A DNA stretch of 64,000 nt from an uncultured Prevotellaceae bacterium. Its GTDB lineage: Bacteria; Bacteroidota; Bacteroidia; Bacteroidales; Bacteroidaceae. Below the pieces are notes generated by a model, which saw only the letters and a program-made list of their open reading frames with translations, was not told the DNA's origin and did no database searches. The stretch covers positions 1-64,000 of the forward strand of contig CACZPU010000037.1 in NCBI GenBank assembly GCA_902783165.1, given 5' to 3'. The position numbers were made by a program, and so were the translations under genes. Each line of letters starts with the position of its first letter. Position 1 is the stretch's first letter. Shown one piece after another: positions 55,675 through 63,951 of this stretch.

Positions 55675-56085
55675 TTATCTCATGGCCAATGCGCGGTTCT
55701 CGGCCTCTTCCATGATTTCGCGCTCGCCAGGGCCTTTGTCGTTGAGGCCACACAGATGGAGAATGCCATGGATAATCACCCGGTGCAGCTCCTCGTCGTA
55801 TTCTTTGTCCAGTAGCTCAGCGTTTGTACGGATGGTGTCAAGCGAAATCACCAAATCGCCGTTGATAACATCACCCTCGTTATAGTCGAAGGTAATGATA
55901 TCAGTGTAGTAGTCGTGACCTAAATATTCTCGATTCACCTCTAGGATTCTCTCATCGTTGACAAACATGTAGCCCACTTCGCCTACTTTTTTTCCGTAGG
56001 TGGCGGCCACTTGGCGAATCCACGTTGTGGTGTTTCGCTTTCTGATGCTCGGCATCTTCACGCCGTCAGTGTTGTAAGTAATCAT
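55675..56085 (-). CDS. ybeY: Endoribonuclease YbeY
   Basis: This 136-residue rRNA-maturation nuclease takes part in 16S rRNA 3'-end processing and ribosome quality control. The zinc motif in E. coli reads HGxLHLxGxxH. Here the segment is IIHGILHLCGLNDKGPGE near residue 108, so the first two histidines are kept but the third ligand position is not a His. Other Bacteroidetes appear to share this form. Its promoter (56163-56193) gives a leader of about 75 nt. Confidence 0.92.
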   Translation of the reverse strand: MITYNTDGVKMPSIRKRNTTTWIRQVAATYGKKVGEVGYMFVNDERILEVNREYLGHDYYTDIITFDYNEGDVINGDLVISLDTIRTNAELLDKEYDEELHRVIIHGILHLCGLNDKGPGEREIMEEAENRALAMR

Positions 56086-56162
56086 TCTCTTGTTATCTCA
56101 ATACCAATTATTGACTTTCGTTTTCTGTTAATGAAAGGTTATGTTTGGTGTTTTACTGTTTG

Positions 56163-56193
56163 CAAAGATAGTCATTATATTTTAGTATTCAAA
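56163..56193 (-). promoter_or_regulatory. ybeY promoter
   Basis: On the minus strand TTTG (56190-56193), 19 bp and TATCTTTG (56163-56170) lie upstream of the ybeY ATG at 56085, giving a leader of about 70-75 nt. Confidence 0.75.
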
Positions 56194-56276
56194 GGGAATG
56201 GTGAAGAAATCTGTCTGATTGTGACCTGTGAAAGCCTCCTAGGCATCAGAATTATCAAGAAAAAGAATTATATTTT

Positions 56277-56293
56277 GTCTACTGGTCGAAGAC
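56277..56293. repeat. Interrupted palindrome, GTCTAC-N5-GTAGAC copy 4
   Basis: GTCTACTGGTCGAAGAC has the same 17-bp layout with one mismatched pair. TTT on the left and AAA on the right extend the arms. It lies in the coaD-ybeY gap, upstream of the ybeY promoter and 45 nt downstream of coaD on the minus strand. Confidence 0.7.
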
Positions 56294-56338
56294 AAATAAA
56301 TGGATTGATTGTTATTTTTATGGCATGTGTCGGGCATG

Positions 56339-56776
56339 TCACGGCAGGAATTCTCTAATATCTTTTCCGAAATGGATAAGCTCACGCACCATGCTGCTGC
56401 TGACCGATGCCAACATCGGCTCGGCGAAGAGCAATAGCGTGTCGATGTTGCCTATCTGTTTGTTGATGTCTGCTTGCTCGCGCTCATACTCAAAGTCTTT
56501 AGCAGAACGTACACCTTTGATAATAAAGTCGGCCATTTCGCGATGTGCGAAGTCAATGGTCAGGTCGTTATAGGTTTTCACTGTAATTTTCTTTTCATTC
56601 TTGTACAGTTCCTGTATCTTCCGTTTTCGCGTGTCGGCATCCTGCATGTATTGTTTGTGCTCGTTTACGCCAACGCCAATGATGATTCGGTCAAAAAGCG
56701 GAAGCGAGCGTCTCACAATATTGTCGTGCCCGATGGTGAAGGGGTCAAAGCTGCCTACAAATACTCCTGTTTTCAT
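56339..56776 (-). CDS. coaD: Phosphopantetheine adenylyltransferase
   Basis: This 145-residue enzyme catalyses the penultimate step of coenzyme A synthesis, making dephospho-CoA from 4'-phosphopantetheine and ATP. The HxGH-like motif is TIGH at residues 14-17 in GSFDPFTIGHDNIV, and the ISSTxVRE-like motif is VSSSMVREL near the C-terminus. IKGVRSAKDFEYE is also conserved. It lies 47 nt downstream of ruvB on the same strand, probably in one transcript. Confidence 0.95.
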   Translation of the reverse strand: MKTGVFVGSFDPFTIGHDNIVRRSLPLFDRIIIGVGVNEHKQYMQDADTRKRKIQELYKNEKKITVKTYNDLTIDFAHREMADFIIKGVRSAKDFEYEREQADINKQIGNIDTLLLFAEPMLASVSSSMVRELIHFGKDIREFLP

Positions 56777-56823
56777 ATGTATGCCAATAATTGGGTATGT
56801 TCTTTTGTTTGCCGTTTGGACTG

Positions 56824-57858
56824 TTAGTCAAACAAATTAGGTTCCATGATGTTGCCCTGATAGGGATTACGGCCATAATGCTGATAGGCCAGTTCTGTGG
56901 CCATTCGTCCGCGCGGTGTGCGCTTGATGAATCCTTCCATTATGAGGAACGGCTCGTAGACTTCCTCCACGGTGCCGGCATCTTCTCCGATGGCTGTGGC
57001 GATGGTGCCCACACCAACAGGTCCGCCTTTGAACTTGTCAATGATAGTGAGTAGAATCTTGTTGTCTATCTCATCCAGTCCATATTGATCGATATTCAGC
57101 GCGGTGAGTGCGATGCGTGTTATCTCGGTGTTGATGCTACCGTTGCCTTTCACTTGAGCAAAGTCTCGTACACGGCGCAACAGAGCGTTGGCAATACGTG
57201 GCGTGCCTCTTGAGCGGCGAGCTATCTCTGCGGAGGCATCTTCAGTAATAGGCACTTTGAGGATGTAGGCCGAGCGCTTGATGATTTTCTGAAGTGTTTC
57301 CGGCTCGTAGTATTCTAAATGCATGTTGATGCCGAAGCGGGCACGCAACGGAGCGGTGAGGAGTCCGCTGCGAGTGGTGGCTCCAACGAGTGTGAAAGGG
57401 TTGAGGTCTATCTGTATAGAACGAGCCGACGGGCCTTTATCTATCATGATGTCAATTCGATAGTCTTCCATGGCAGAGTAGAGATACTCCTCTACCACGG
57501 GTGACAACCTGTGAATCTCGTCAATGAACAGCACATCATTAGTTTCCAAAGAGGTAAGAATGCCGGCCAAGTCGCCAGGTTTATCAAGTACAGGTCCGCT
57601 TGTTATCTTAAATCCCACGCCCAATTCGTTGGCAATGATGTTCGAGAGAGTGGTCTTTCCTAGTCCGGGAGGGCCATGAAGCAGGGTGTGGTCAAGTGGT
57701 TCTCCGCGGTATTTGGCTGCTTCAACGAAGACTTCCAAATTTTCCACTACCTTCTTCTGTCCGCTGAAGTCATTGAAATGCAATGGTCGAAGCGCATTCT
57801 CAAATTCCTTCTCTGACGAAGAGAGGTTTTCACTTCTTATGTCAAAATTCTCATTCAT
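56824..57858 (-). CDS. ruvB: Holliday-junction branch-migration helicase RuvB
   Basis: This 344-residue AAA+ motor of the RuvAB complex has Walker [11 protein letters not shown] at 61-70, Walker [12 protein letters not shown] near residue 113, and sensor-1/arginine-finger region [18 protein letters not shown] near residue 160. The C-terminal winged helix ends [10 protein letters not shown]. The start codon lies 5 nt from a TATCTTTG element (57864-57871, minus), suggesting a nearly leaderless mRNA. RuvA and RuvC are not adjacent. Confidence 0.97.
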   Translation of the reverse strand: MNENFDIRSENLSSSEKEFENALRPLHFNDFSGQKKVVENLEVFVEAAKYRGEPLDHTLLHGPPGLGKTTLSNIIANELGVGFKITSGPVLDKPGDLAGILTSLETNDVLFIDEIHRLSPVVEEYLYSAMEDYRIDIMIDKGPSARSIQIDLNPFTLVGATTRSGLLTAPLRARFGINMHLEYYEPETLQKIIKRSAYILKVPITEDASAEIARRSRGTPRIANALLRRVRDFAQVKGNGSINTEITRIALTALNIDQYGLDEIDNKILLTIIDKFKGGPVGVGTIATAIGEDAGTVEEVYEPFLIMEGFIKRTPRGRMATELAYQHYGRNPYQGNIMEPNLFD

Positions 57859-57863
57859 AGGTG

Positions 57864-57871
57864 CAAAGATA
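57864..57871 (-). promoter_or_regulatory. -7 element 5 nt before the ruvB start
   Basis: The minus strand reads TATCTTTG, then CACCT, then ATG (57858). No clear -33 half is visible. Confidence 0.6.
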
Positions 57872-57955
57872 AATAATAATTACGAACAAGCCACTATGCA
57901 AGTAACAAAAAAACTATAAAATCAGGGAAATAAGTCTTGCAAAAGCGCAGATAGT

Positions 57956-59161
57956 TTATCTTAGTCTTCTTTTATTGAAGAAGTGGCGTGTGGCGAAGAA
58001 GAAGAGGGCAACACCCAGCATATTGTCAACTGCTACCATCCAGAAAGCTGCTCCGTAGCCAAGATGCTCTGATACGATGCCGCCCAGCAGGATACCCAGG
58101 CCGAATCCTATATCCCATCCGGTAAGAATGGAACTGTTGGCGGTGCCTCGCTCACTGTTTTTTGCCACAGCAATGAACATATTCAAAAATGCGGGATACA
58201 TGTGTCCGTTGCCCAAGCCCACAAGTATAGCAGAGCCATAATAACCTATATTGATCAACGTTGGCGATGAAAGATGTGCAATGGAGGCAAACAGGATATA
58301 TCCCACTAGCGAGATGACAATGCCTTTAGACGCATTTTGAGTGAGGTGCCCTTTGCGCAATTCGGCCGCACCTTGTAGTCTGCTAACAAACAGACCTATG
58401 GACAAGAGCATAAAATAGGTGCCAGTCCCGCTGGTAATACCCAGCACTTGCTTGCTGTAGATGGCGAGATAATTGCTCATCACACCGAAGCAAAAGCCAA
58501 ACAGAGCAATGTTGATGGCCATAAGCCAGGCACGTGTTAAGAAAAAACGGTCGAACGATAGTTTGCTTTTGTTTTTTACGATTTCCTTAACAGGCACCTT
58601 CACTGTGGCATCAATCAACAAACCAATACCAGCAACGATGAGGGCTAACCAAAAAAGCAATTCGAAATTGTTTGATATTTTGAAAATCCATATGCCAATG
58701 GATGGCGCAATTGCCATGGATAGATTATTGCTCAGTCCATAATAGCCTATTCCCTCGTTACGGCGAGAGGAAGGAAGCACATCTATAGCCACGGTACTGT
58801 TGGCCACGGTCAGTGCGCCATAAGGGGCGCCGTGGATAGTTCTTACAACGGCAAACATCAGTAGTGTACCAGCGGCTAGGTATCCTGCGAAAAAAGCAAA
58901 GAAAAGAAAAAAACAAAACATCAGCACTCGCTTGCGGTCGAAGGTGTCAACGATGAAGCCACTAAACGGTCGGGTGAGCAATGCTGCAATGGTATAGCCA
59001 GACAATACAATTCCTATGGTGTCTTTTGATGCACCAAAGGCCTCATAGAGATACAAGGGCAGCAAGGGTGAAAGTAAATAGAAGGCAAAAAAGAGCGCAA
59101 AATTAGCACTCATCACCTTGATGTAGTTAGCATTCCAAAGCTTTTCTTTATTATCTGCCAT
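57956..59161 (-). CDS. Major facilitator superfamily transporter
   Basis: This protein of about 401 residues has twelve predicted membrane segments and MFS landmarks: RPFSGFIVDTFDRKRVL in loop 2-3 (the GxxxD-RxGRR-type motif) and GAPYGALTVANSTVAIDVLPSSRR near residue 130. The substrate is not evident; relatives export drugs or small metabolites. The start at 59161 (MADNKEKLWN) is set by the promoter at 59185-59215; a longer frame from 59209 would begin upstream of it. The gene diverges from the UroD-type gene. Confidence 0.88.
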   Translation of the reverse strand: MADNKEKLWNANYIKVMSANFALFFAFYLLSPLLPLYLYEAFGASKDTIGIVLSGYTIAALLTRPFSGFIVDTFDRKRVLMFCFFLFFAFFAGYLAAGTLLMFAVVRTIHGAPYGALTVANSTVAIDVLPSSRRNEGIGYYGLSNNLSMAIAPSIGIWIFKISNNFELLFWLALIVAGIGLLIDATVKVPVKEIVKNKSKLSFDRFFLTRAWLMAINIALFGFCFGVMSNYLAIYSKQVLGITSGTGTYFMLLSIGLFVSRLQGAAELRKGHLTQNASKGIVISLVGYILFASIAHLSSPTLINIGYYGSAILVGLGNGHMYPAFLNMFIAVAKNSERGTANSSILTGWDIGFGLGILLGGIVSEHLGYGAAFWMVAVDNMLGVALFFFATRHFFNKRRLR

Positions 59162-59184
59162 GAGTCGTCTTTTGGTTGAGTGTG

Positions 59185-59215
59185 CAAAGATAGTGCAAAA
59201 AACTGACAATGCAAA
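59185..59215 (-). promoter_or_regulatory. Promoter for the MFS transporter gene
   Basis: On the minus strand TTTG (59212-59215), 19 bp and TATCTTTG (59185-59192) lie 23 nt before the ATG at 59161. Confidence 0.8.
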
Positions 59216-59254
59216 GCAGTAAGTTCTGTATTATCCACGAAAATATCTCGTCTT

Positions 59255-59287
59255 AGCAAAAAAAGAAACGAGTTTCTTTGTTTTGCT
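59255..59287. promoter_or_regulatory. Operator-like inverted repeat over the -33 box
   Basis: The arms 59255-59269 and 59272-59287 pair over 15 bp with one bulged base (59280) and a 2-base centre. The repeat covers the -33 box (59277-59280) of the UroD-type gene. A symmetric site in this place is what a repressor of this promoter would use. Confidence 0.6.
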
Positions 59288-59307
59288 CATGACTTTTCGT
59301 ATCTTTG
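59277..59307 (+). promoter_or_regulatory. Promoter for the UroD-type/MetH-activation genes
   Basis: TTTG (59277-59280), 19 bp and TATCTTTG (59300-59307), with the ATG 46 nt further on at 59354. The -33 box sits inside the inverted repeat at 59255-59287. Confidence 0.8.
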
Positions 59308-59353
59308 CCACGAATAATCATAAAAGCTAAAAACAAATCAGAGGGAATAATTT

Positions 59354-60367
59354 ATGAAAATGAACATGACGCAATGGATTAGCAAGGTAATCCAAAAAAA
59401 AGAGATTCAGGCAATCCCTATCATGACACATCCTGGCATAGAGATGAATGGCAATACTGTGAAGGAGGCTGTCAGCGATGGAAGTGTTCACTATAATGCT
59501 GTATTAAAATTGACGAAGCGGTATCCTAGTGCTGCCGCAGCAACAATCATGGATTTGACAACCGAGGCCGAATGCTTTGGTGCAGAAATTGTTTTTTCTG
59601 ATATTGCAGTGCCAGCTGTTTCAAATCGTCTACTTTCTAATGTTGAGTCTATTTATCAACTGAAGGTTCCTTCTTTGAATTCTGGACGCATTCCCGCTTA
59701 TTTGAAAGCCAATTTGTTGGCGGCAAGAGCCATTAACGACCGTCCGCTATTTAGCGGATGTATCGGTCCGTTCTCTTTGGCAGGTCGATTGTATGACATG
59801 TCGGAAATCATGGTGTTAATTTATGAACATCCCGATGCAGCTCATCTCTTATTGCAAAAATGCACCGATTTTATTCTGAAATATTGTATGGCCTTGAAGG
59901 CAACAGGTGCTAATGGAGTAGTGATGGCTGAGCCTGCAGCCGGTTTGATGAGCAATGATGACTGCAAGGAATTCTCATCGCAATATGTCAAGCAGATTGT
60001 CGATTATGTTCAGGACGATTATTTCATAGTGGTGCTTCACAATTGTGGAAATACAGGTCATTGCACCGAGGCGATGGTGGCTACAGAATCGGCTGCATAC
60101 CATTTTGGTAATAAATGTTCTATGAAGGAAGTTTTGAAAGATGTCCCCCCCACCGCTTTGGCTATGGGAAATGTCGATCCAGTGTCTGTATTTAAAGATG
60201 GTACTTGTCAAGAGATGAAACAGGTGGTCAGTAAATTGTTGAAGGAGACAAGTGATTATCCCAATTTTGTGCTTTCAAGCGGATGTGATACTCCTCCTCA
60301 TACTCCAGCAACCAATATAGATGCTTTCTTTGAGGCATTGGATGAATACAACAAAACTCTTAATTAA
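59354..60367 (+). CDS. UroD-family methyltransferase (MtaA/CmuA-like)
   Basis: This 337-residue protein has the uroporphyrinogen-decarboxylase fold as used by methylcobamide:CoM-type methyltransferases rather than by HemE. A zinc site of the methyltransferase subgroup is suggested by LHNCGNTGHC near residue 230 and the later SSGCDTPPHTP near residue 310. The HemE active-site RQAGR motif is absent. It is followed after 8 nt by a MetH-activation-domain gene, a combination that points to corrinoid-dependent methyl transfer. No corrinoid-binding protein is nearby. The methyl donor and acceptor are unknown. Confidence 0.8.
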   Translation: MKMNMTQWISKVIQKKEIQAIPIMTHPGIEMNGNTVKEAVSDGSVHYNAVLKLTKRYPSAAAATIMDLTTEAECFGAEIVFSDIAVPAVSNRLLSNVESIYQLKVPSLNSGRIPAYLKANLLAARAINDRPLFSGCIGPFSLAGRLYDMSEIMVLIYEHPDAAHLLLQKCTDFILKYCMALKATGANGVVMAEPAAGLMSNDDCKEFSSQYVKQIVDYVQDDYFIVVLHNCGNTGHCTEAMVATESAAYHFGNKCSMKEVLKDVPPTALAMGNVDPVSVFKDGTCQEMKQVVSKLLKETSDYPNFVLSSGCDTPPHTPATNIDAFFEALDEYNKTLN

Positions 60368-60375
60368 TTTTTATC

Positions 60376-61116
60376 TTGACATTCAAAGAATTGACATTTG
60401 ATGACTTGAATATTACCCCGCATGAATTATATGAACAAATGGGGTATCATGACAATATTCCCGATGAGGCTACATTGTCAGAAATTCAACGCATTGTCAG
60501 TGATATAAAATCATTTTTGAAGCCCCGCTTTTGTTTCTTCGTTACCAGATTCCTGTTAACTGAGTCTTCTTTAAAGACTTCTGAGAGTGAGAGTGTCGGC
60601 TTATTTAAAATAGGAAAGATTATTGCTCGTCAGTTGAAGGGTAGTGAAGCTTTTGCCTGTTTTGTATGTACGGCTGGTATGGAGTTTGAAGACTATCAGA
60701 GACAGTTGATGCTTGCGGGTGATATGGTGCGTGTGTTTATAGCCGATGCTTTGGGTAGCTTGATAGCAGAGAAATGTTGCGACCAAATGGAATTGAGTTT
60801 GCAAGAATCTGTCAACAAGTTGGGTTGGAAGCATACAAACCGCTTCTCTCCTGGCTATTGTGGGTGGCATGTGAGTGAACAACAGACACTGTTTTCTCTC
60901 TTTTCGGACAAAAGAGGGAAGCAATCAGCAGAAGGTTATACAAATCCCTGTGAAGTTCAGCTTACTGATAGTTCCTTGATGATTCCCATTAAATCGGTAA
61001 GTGGCATAATTGGTTTGGGAAAAGATGTACGTCATCTTGACTATACATGTGGATTATGTGATTTTAAACAATGTTATAAGAGAAGGCGTAATCCCAACAA
61101 GGCAAAAAACAATTAG
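60376..61116 (+). CDS. Stand-alone MetH activation-domain protein
   Basis: This 246-residue protein resembles the C-terminal reactivation domain of B12-dependent methionine synthase: GDMVRVFIADALGSLIAEKCCDQ followed by RFSPGYCGWHVSEQQTLFSLF, the SAM-binding signature. Here it stands without the corrinoid, folate and homocysteine modules. The tail DYTCGLCDFKQCYKRRR adds a C-x2-C-x4-C cluster that may bind metal. The start is probably the TTG at 60376, because an in-frame stop lies 15 bases upstream and the next ATG removes 21 residues. It likely reactivates an oxidised corrinoid in trans. Confidence 0.78.
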   Translation: MTFKELTFDDLNITPHELYEQMGYHDNIPDEATLSEIQRIVSDIKSFLKPRFCFFVTRFLLTESSLKTSESESVGLFKIGKIIARQLKGSEAFACFVCTAGMEFEDYQRQLMLAGDMVRVFIADALGSLIAEKCCDQMELSLQESVNKLGWKHTNRFSPGYCGWHVSEQQTLFSLFSDKRGKQSAEGYTNPCEVQLTDSSLMIPIKSVSGIIGLGKDVRHLDYTCGLCDFKQCYKRRRNPNKAKNN

Positions 61117-61120
61117 AATC

Positions 61121-62302
61121 ATGCATATACTCGAAATACCTTCTTTCTTCCCACCATGCGGTGGCCTCTTTTGTTTGGATCAGGCAAAGGCCCTAAAGGC
61201 TAATGGCAATGAAGTGCGCATACTGAGCAATGTGCAGCTTTCCGTTAGGATGGGTTTAAAAGATTTTATTTCTCGTACGTCACGTCGTCATTGGCACAAC
61301 TTAGATGGAATTGAAGTTTATCAGTCTTATCAGAAAGGCTGCCCAAAGGTGATTCGATATAATGTTAATCGATGGGTGAGGATAGTATGCTCAATGTTTA
61401 ATGAGTATGTGGAACAATATGGTTATCCCGACATATTGCATGCTCATTGTTGTAAATGGGCAGGCTATGCGGCCATGCTTATCAGTGAAACATATAGCAA
61501 GCGTTTTGTTCCTAAGCGGTTGCCCTATGTTATTACCGAACATCTTCCACTTATGCTGTTGGAACAGGAGTTTGGAAAGGCCCCAAGCAATGCATGGCAA
61601 ATAGCTTTGTTGAAACGAGCATACGAGCATGCAGACATGGTGATACCTGTATCCAATGAACTTGTTGATGATATATCAAGTTATTATGGGAAAAACTATC
61701 GGTGGACATATGTTTCTAATACTATAGACACTGAATTTTTCCATTACGAACCAAGAGAGCCATTCTTTTCTCGTCCGTTTCATTTTTGTTGCCTTGCCGA
61801 TTTTTATTATCGTAAAGGATATGATGTTTTGTTTCCAGCATTCAAGAAATTATTAGACAGTGGCATGGATGTGACACTGTCAATAGCTGGATTAAATACG
61901 GATAGCAGAGCGTGCATGGAGATGGTTGGGGTAAACCATATAGAAGACCGTGTTCGTGTTATGGGTAAGCTAAAAAAGGAGGAGGTGAGGTCGTTGCTCT
62001 ATCACAGTGATGCCTTGGTGCTTGCCAGCAGGAGCGAGGTGCAGCCGTTGGTGTTGCTTGAGGCGATGAGTACAGGCATACCAGTTGTCTCAACCGAATG
62101 TGTTCCTCAGTGCCAACGCATTGACGGTTGTTATATTGTTCCTATTGAGAGTGTTGACAAACTGGCGGATGCTATGCAGCATGTAGCAGAAAAAAACAAC
62201 CACGACGGGCGCGCAATTTCCAATCATGTAAGAGAAATGGCATCGCCCGACGTGGTTGGCAAGAAATTATCAGAATTGTTTTCTTCTATATTAACTCGTT
62301 AA
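61121..62302 (+). CDS. Family 4 glycosyltransferase
   Basis: This 393-residue retaining GT-B enzyme starts MHILEIPSFFPPCGG. The C-terminal donor-binding half has FHFCCLADFYYRKGYDVLFPAFKKL (near residue 220) and the family EX7E motif in ASRSEVQPLVLLEAMSTGIPVV near residue 320. It would add a sugar to a lipid- or protein-linked glycan. It begins 4 nt after the MetH-activation gene and so shares its transcript, an unexpected partner for methyl-transfer genes. Confidence 0.85.
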   Translation: MHILEIPSFFPPCGGLFCLDQAKALKANGNEVRILSNVQLSVRMGLKDFISRTSRRHWHNLDGIEVYQSYQKGCPKVIRYNVNRWVRIVCSMFNEYVEQYGYPDILHAHCCKWAGYAAMLISETYSKRFVPKRLPYVITEHLPLMLLEQEFGKAPSNAWQIALLKRAYEHADMVIPVSNELVDDISSYYGKNYRWTYVSNTIDTEFFHYEPREPFFSRPFHFCCLADFYYRKGYDVLFPAFKKLLDSGMDVTLSIAGLNTDSRACMEMVGVNHIEDRVRVMGKLKKEEVRSLLYHSDALVLASRSEVQPLVLLEAMSTGIPVVSTECVPQCQRIDGCYIVPIESVDKLADAMQHVAEKNNHDGRAISNHVREMASPDVVGKKLSELFSSILTR

Positions 62303-62313
62303 GCATCTTTCCT

Positions 62314-63882
62314 TTAATGGCCATTAAAGAAAATGTATAGTCCAATCATTACAATGATAAGGGCAGCCCAACCAATCTTTACACCTATTGAGGTCTTCTC
62401 TGTTATTTTCTTCATCATAGTAGCCTCTTGAGGTGTCTTGTCAAGTAGCGAGACAACAATCATAGCCAAGCCGATGATGACGAAAATATAGAACGAAAGC
62501 ATCATGAAATGTGGCCAGAAATCATATTTCTCGGCAGGCAACACCCACAGATATAGAATACCTACACCAATTGAGAAAACAGTTCCGAGAGTGAGGGCCA
62601 TATTGGCAGCACGGCGTGTGGTGCGTTTCCAGAAAACGCCAAAGAGGAACACAGCTGCCATGGGGGGAGCAATGAATCCAAGAACAGACTGGAATACATT
62701 AAACAAGTTGAGGCCCTTGATACTATCGATGGCTACGCAGATGATTACCGATATGATAGCACCTATAACTGTTACATATTGCCCCATGCGAATAATTTCA
62801 GATTGACTAGCATTGGGATTGAATTTTTTCACGTAGATGTCCATGGTGAAAACAGTGCTCAGCGCATTTAGGGCAGAACCAATAGTACTTACCAACGCTG
62901 CCGTGAGCACAGCTAATACTAGTCCAACCATACCGACAGGGAAGAGATTGGTCACCATGGTCATATATGCTTCATCTGGATTCTTCAGAGCAGGGAACAA
63001 TGCCAAACACAAAACTCCAGGAAGAATATAAAGAGGCACATCGAGAATCTTCAGCCAACCTGTGAAATTGGCTCCTTTCTGTCCTTCATTGAGACTCTTG
63101 GCTGCCAATACAGGCTGCACCATACTTTGGTCGGTACACCAGAACCACACACCCATTATGGGATAGCCAAGTATAATAGGAAGCCAAGGGAAATCAGGAT
63201 TGCTATTAGGGAGGAAAAGATTCCAATATCCAGAAGGCACGTTGGCAGCTAGTCCGCTGACACCACCTACCTTGATAAGTCCGACGATGGTGAGTGTGGC
63301 ACTAACAATAATGAGCAGTACCATCTGGTAGACATTGGTATAGGCAACGGCCTTGAGCCCGCCCAGCATGGTGAAGAAAGCCGAGATTGCCAGCAGAATA
63401 AGTGCTGAAGCCCACATCGGAATCTCAAATACCTGACGAATCAAGATCCCTCCGGCAAAGAGAGTCAGTGCTAGCCATGAAATAAGAACAGTGACGATGG
63501 TATACCAGGCCAGGATATTGCGTGTCTGCTGACCGAAACGCAGTCCCATGAATTCAGGCAATGTGCTTACGTTGCTTCCAAGATATCTTGGTGCGAAAAC
63601 AAATGCCAGCAAGAAGATGAATACAAAGGCATACCAAGCATAGTTGCCCGAAACGATACCAGTAGTGAAGCCTGCACTTGCAGAGGCAATAAGCATCGAT
63701 GGTCCCACATTGGTTCCCCACATGGAGAATCCTATATGATACCATCGCAAAGAATGCTCTGCCAAAAAGAGGCTGCTACCTTTTTTGCGTTTGGTACTGG
63801 CCCAAATGCCTATAGCCAGAAGAATGACGAAATAGGCAATGAGGATTGACCAATCGAGTAATCCTAAAAATTTTACATGCAT
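62314..63882 (-). CDS. Sodium:solute symporter (SSS family)
   Basis: This 522-residue membrane protein with about 14 helices belongs to the SSS family of sodium-driven importers. Landmarks are SLRWYHIGFSMWGTNVGPSMLIASASAGFTTG near residue 45 (sodium-site region), SALNALSTVFTMDIYVKKF near residue 340, and C-terminal VLFFNGH-type ending (GLYIFFNGH). Relatives carry sugars, sialic acid or amino acids; the substrate is not evident. The partial gene upstream on the same strand may be its operon partner. It ends 11 nt from the GT4 stop. Confidence 0.88.
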   Translation of the reverse strand: MHVKFLGLLDWSILIAYFVILLAIGIWASTKRKKGSSLFLAEHSLRWYHIGFSMWGTNVGPSMLIASASAGFTTGIVSGNYAWYAFVFIFLLAFVFAPRYLGSNVSTLPEFMGLRFGQQTRNILAWYTIVTVLISWLALTLFAGGILIRQVFEIPMWASALILLAISAFFTMLGGLKAVAYTNVYQMVLLIIVSATLTIVGLIKVGGVSGLAANVPSGYWNLFLPNSNPDFPWLPIILGYPIMGVWFWCTDQSMVQPVLAAKSLNEGQKGANFTGWLKILDVPLYILPGVLCLALFPALKNPDEAYMTMVTNLFPVGMVGLVLAVLTAALVSTIGSALNALSTVFTMDIYVKKFNPNASQSEIIRMGQYVTVIGAIISVIICVAIDSIKGLNLFNVFQSVLGFIAPPMAAVFLFGVFWKRTTRRAANMALTLGTVFSIGVGILYLWVLPAEKYDFWPHFMMLSFYIFVIIGLAMIVVSLLDKTPQEATMMKKITEKTSIGVKIGWAALIIVMIGLYIFFNGH

Positions 63883-63951
63883 ATTAGTTATTGTTTATTA
63901 AAATTAATTGTGATGTTGTCAGATTAGGTTCGATTATGTGGAAAACAGATA

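Noticed and set aside
59354..60367. Reading this gene as HemE, uroporphyrinogen decarboxylase
   Set aside because: The HemE RQAGR active-site segment is absent and the zinc-binding Cys/His segments of the methyltransferase branch appear instead.
63921..63945. GGTTCGATT resembling a tRNA T-loop
   Set aside because: No acceptor or anticodon stem can be built around it and it lies in an ordinary gap between two genes.
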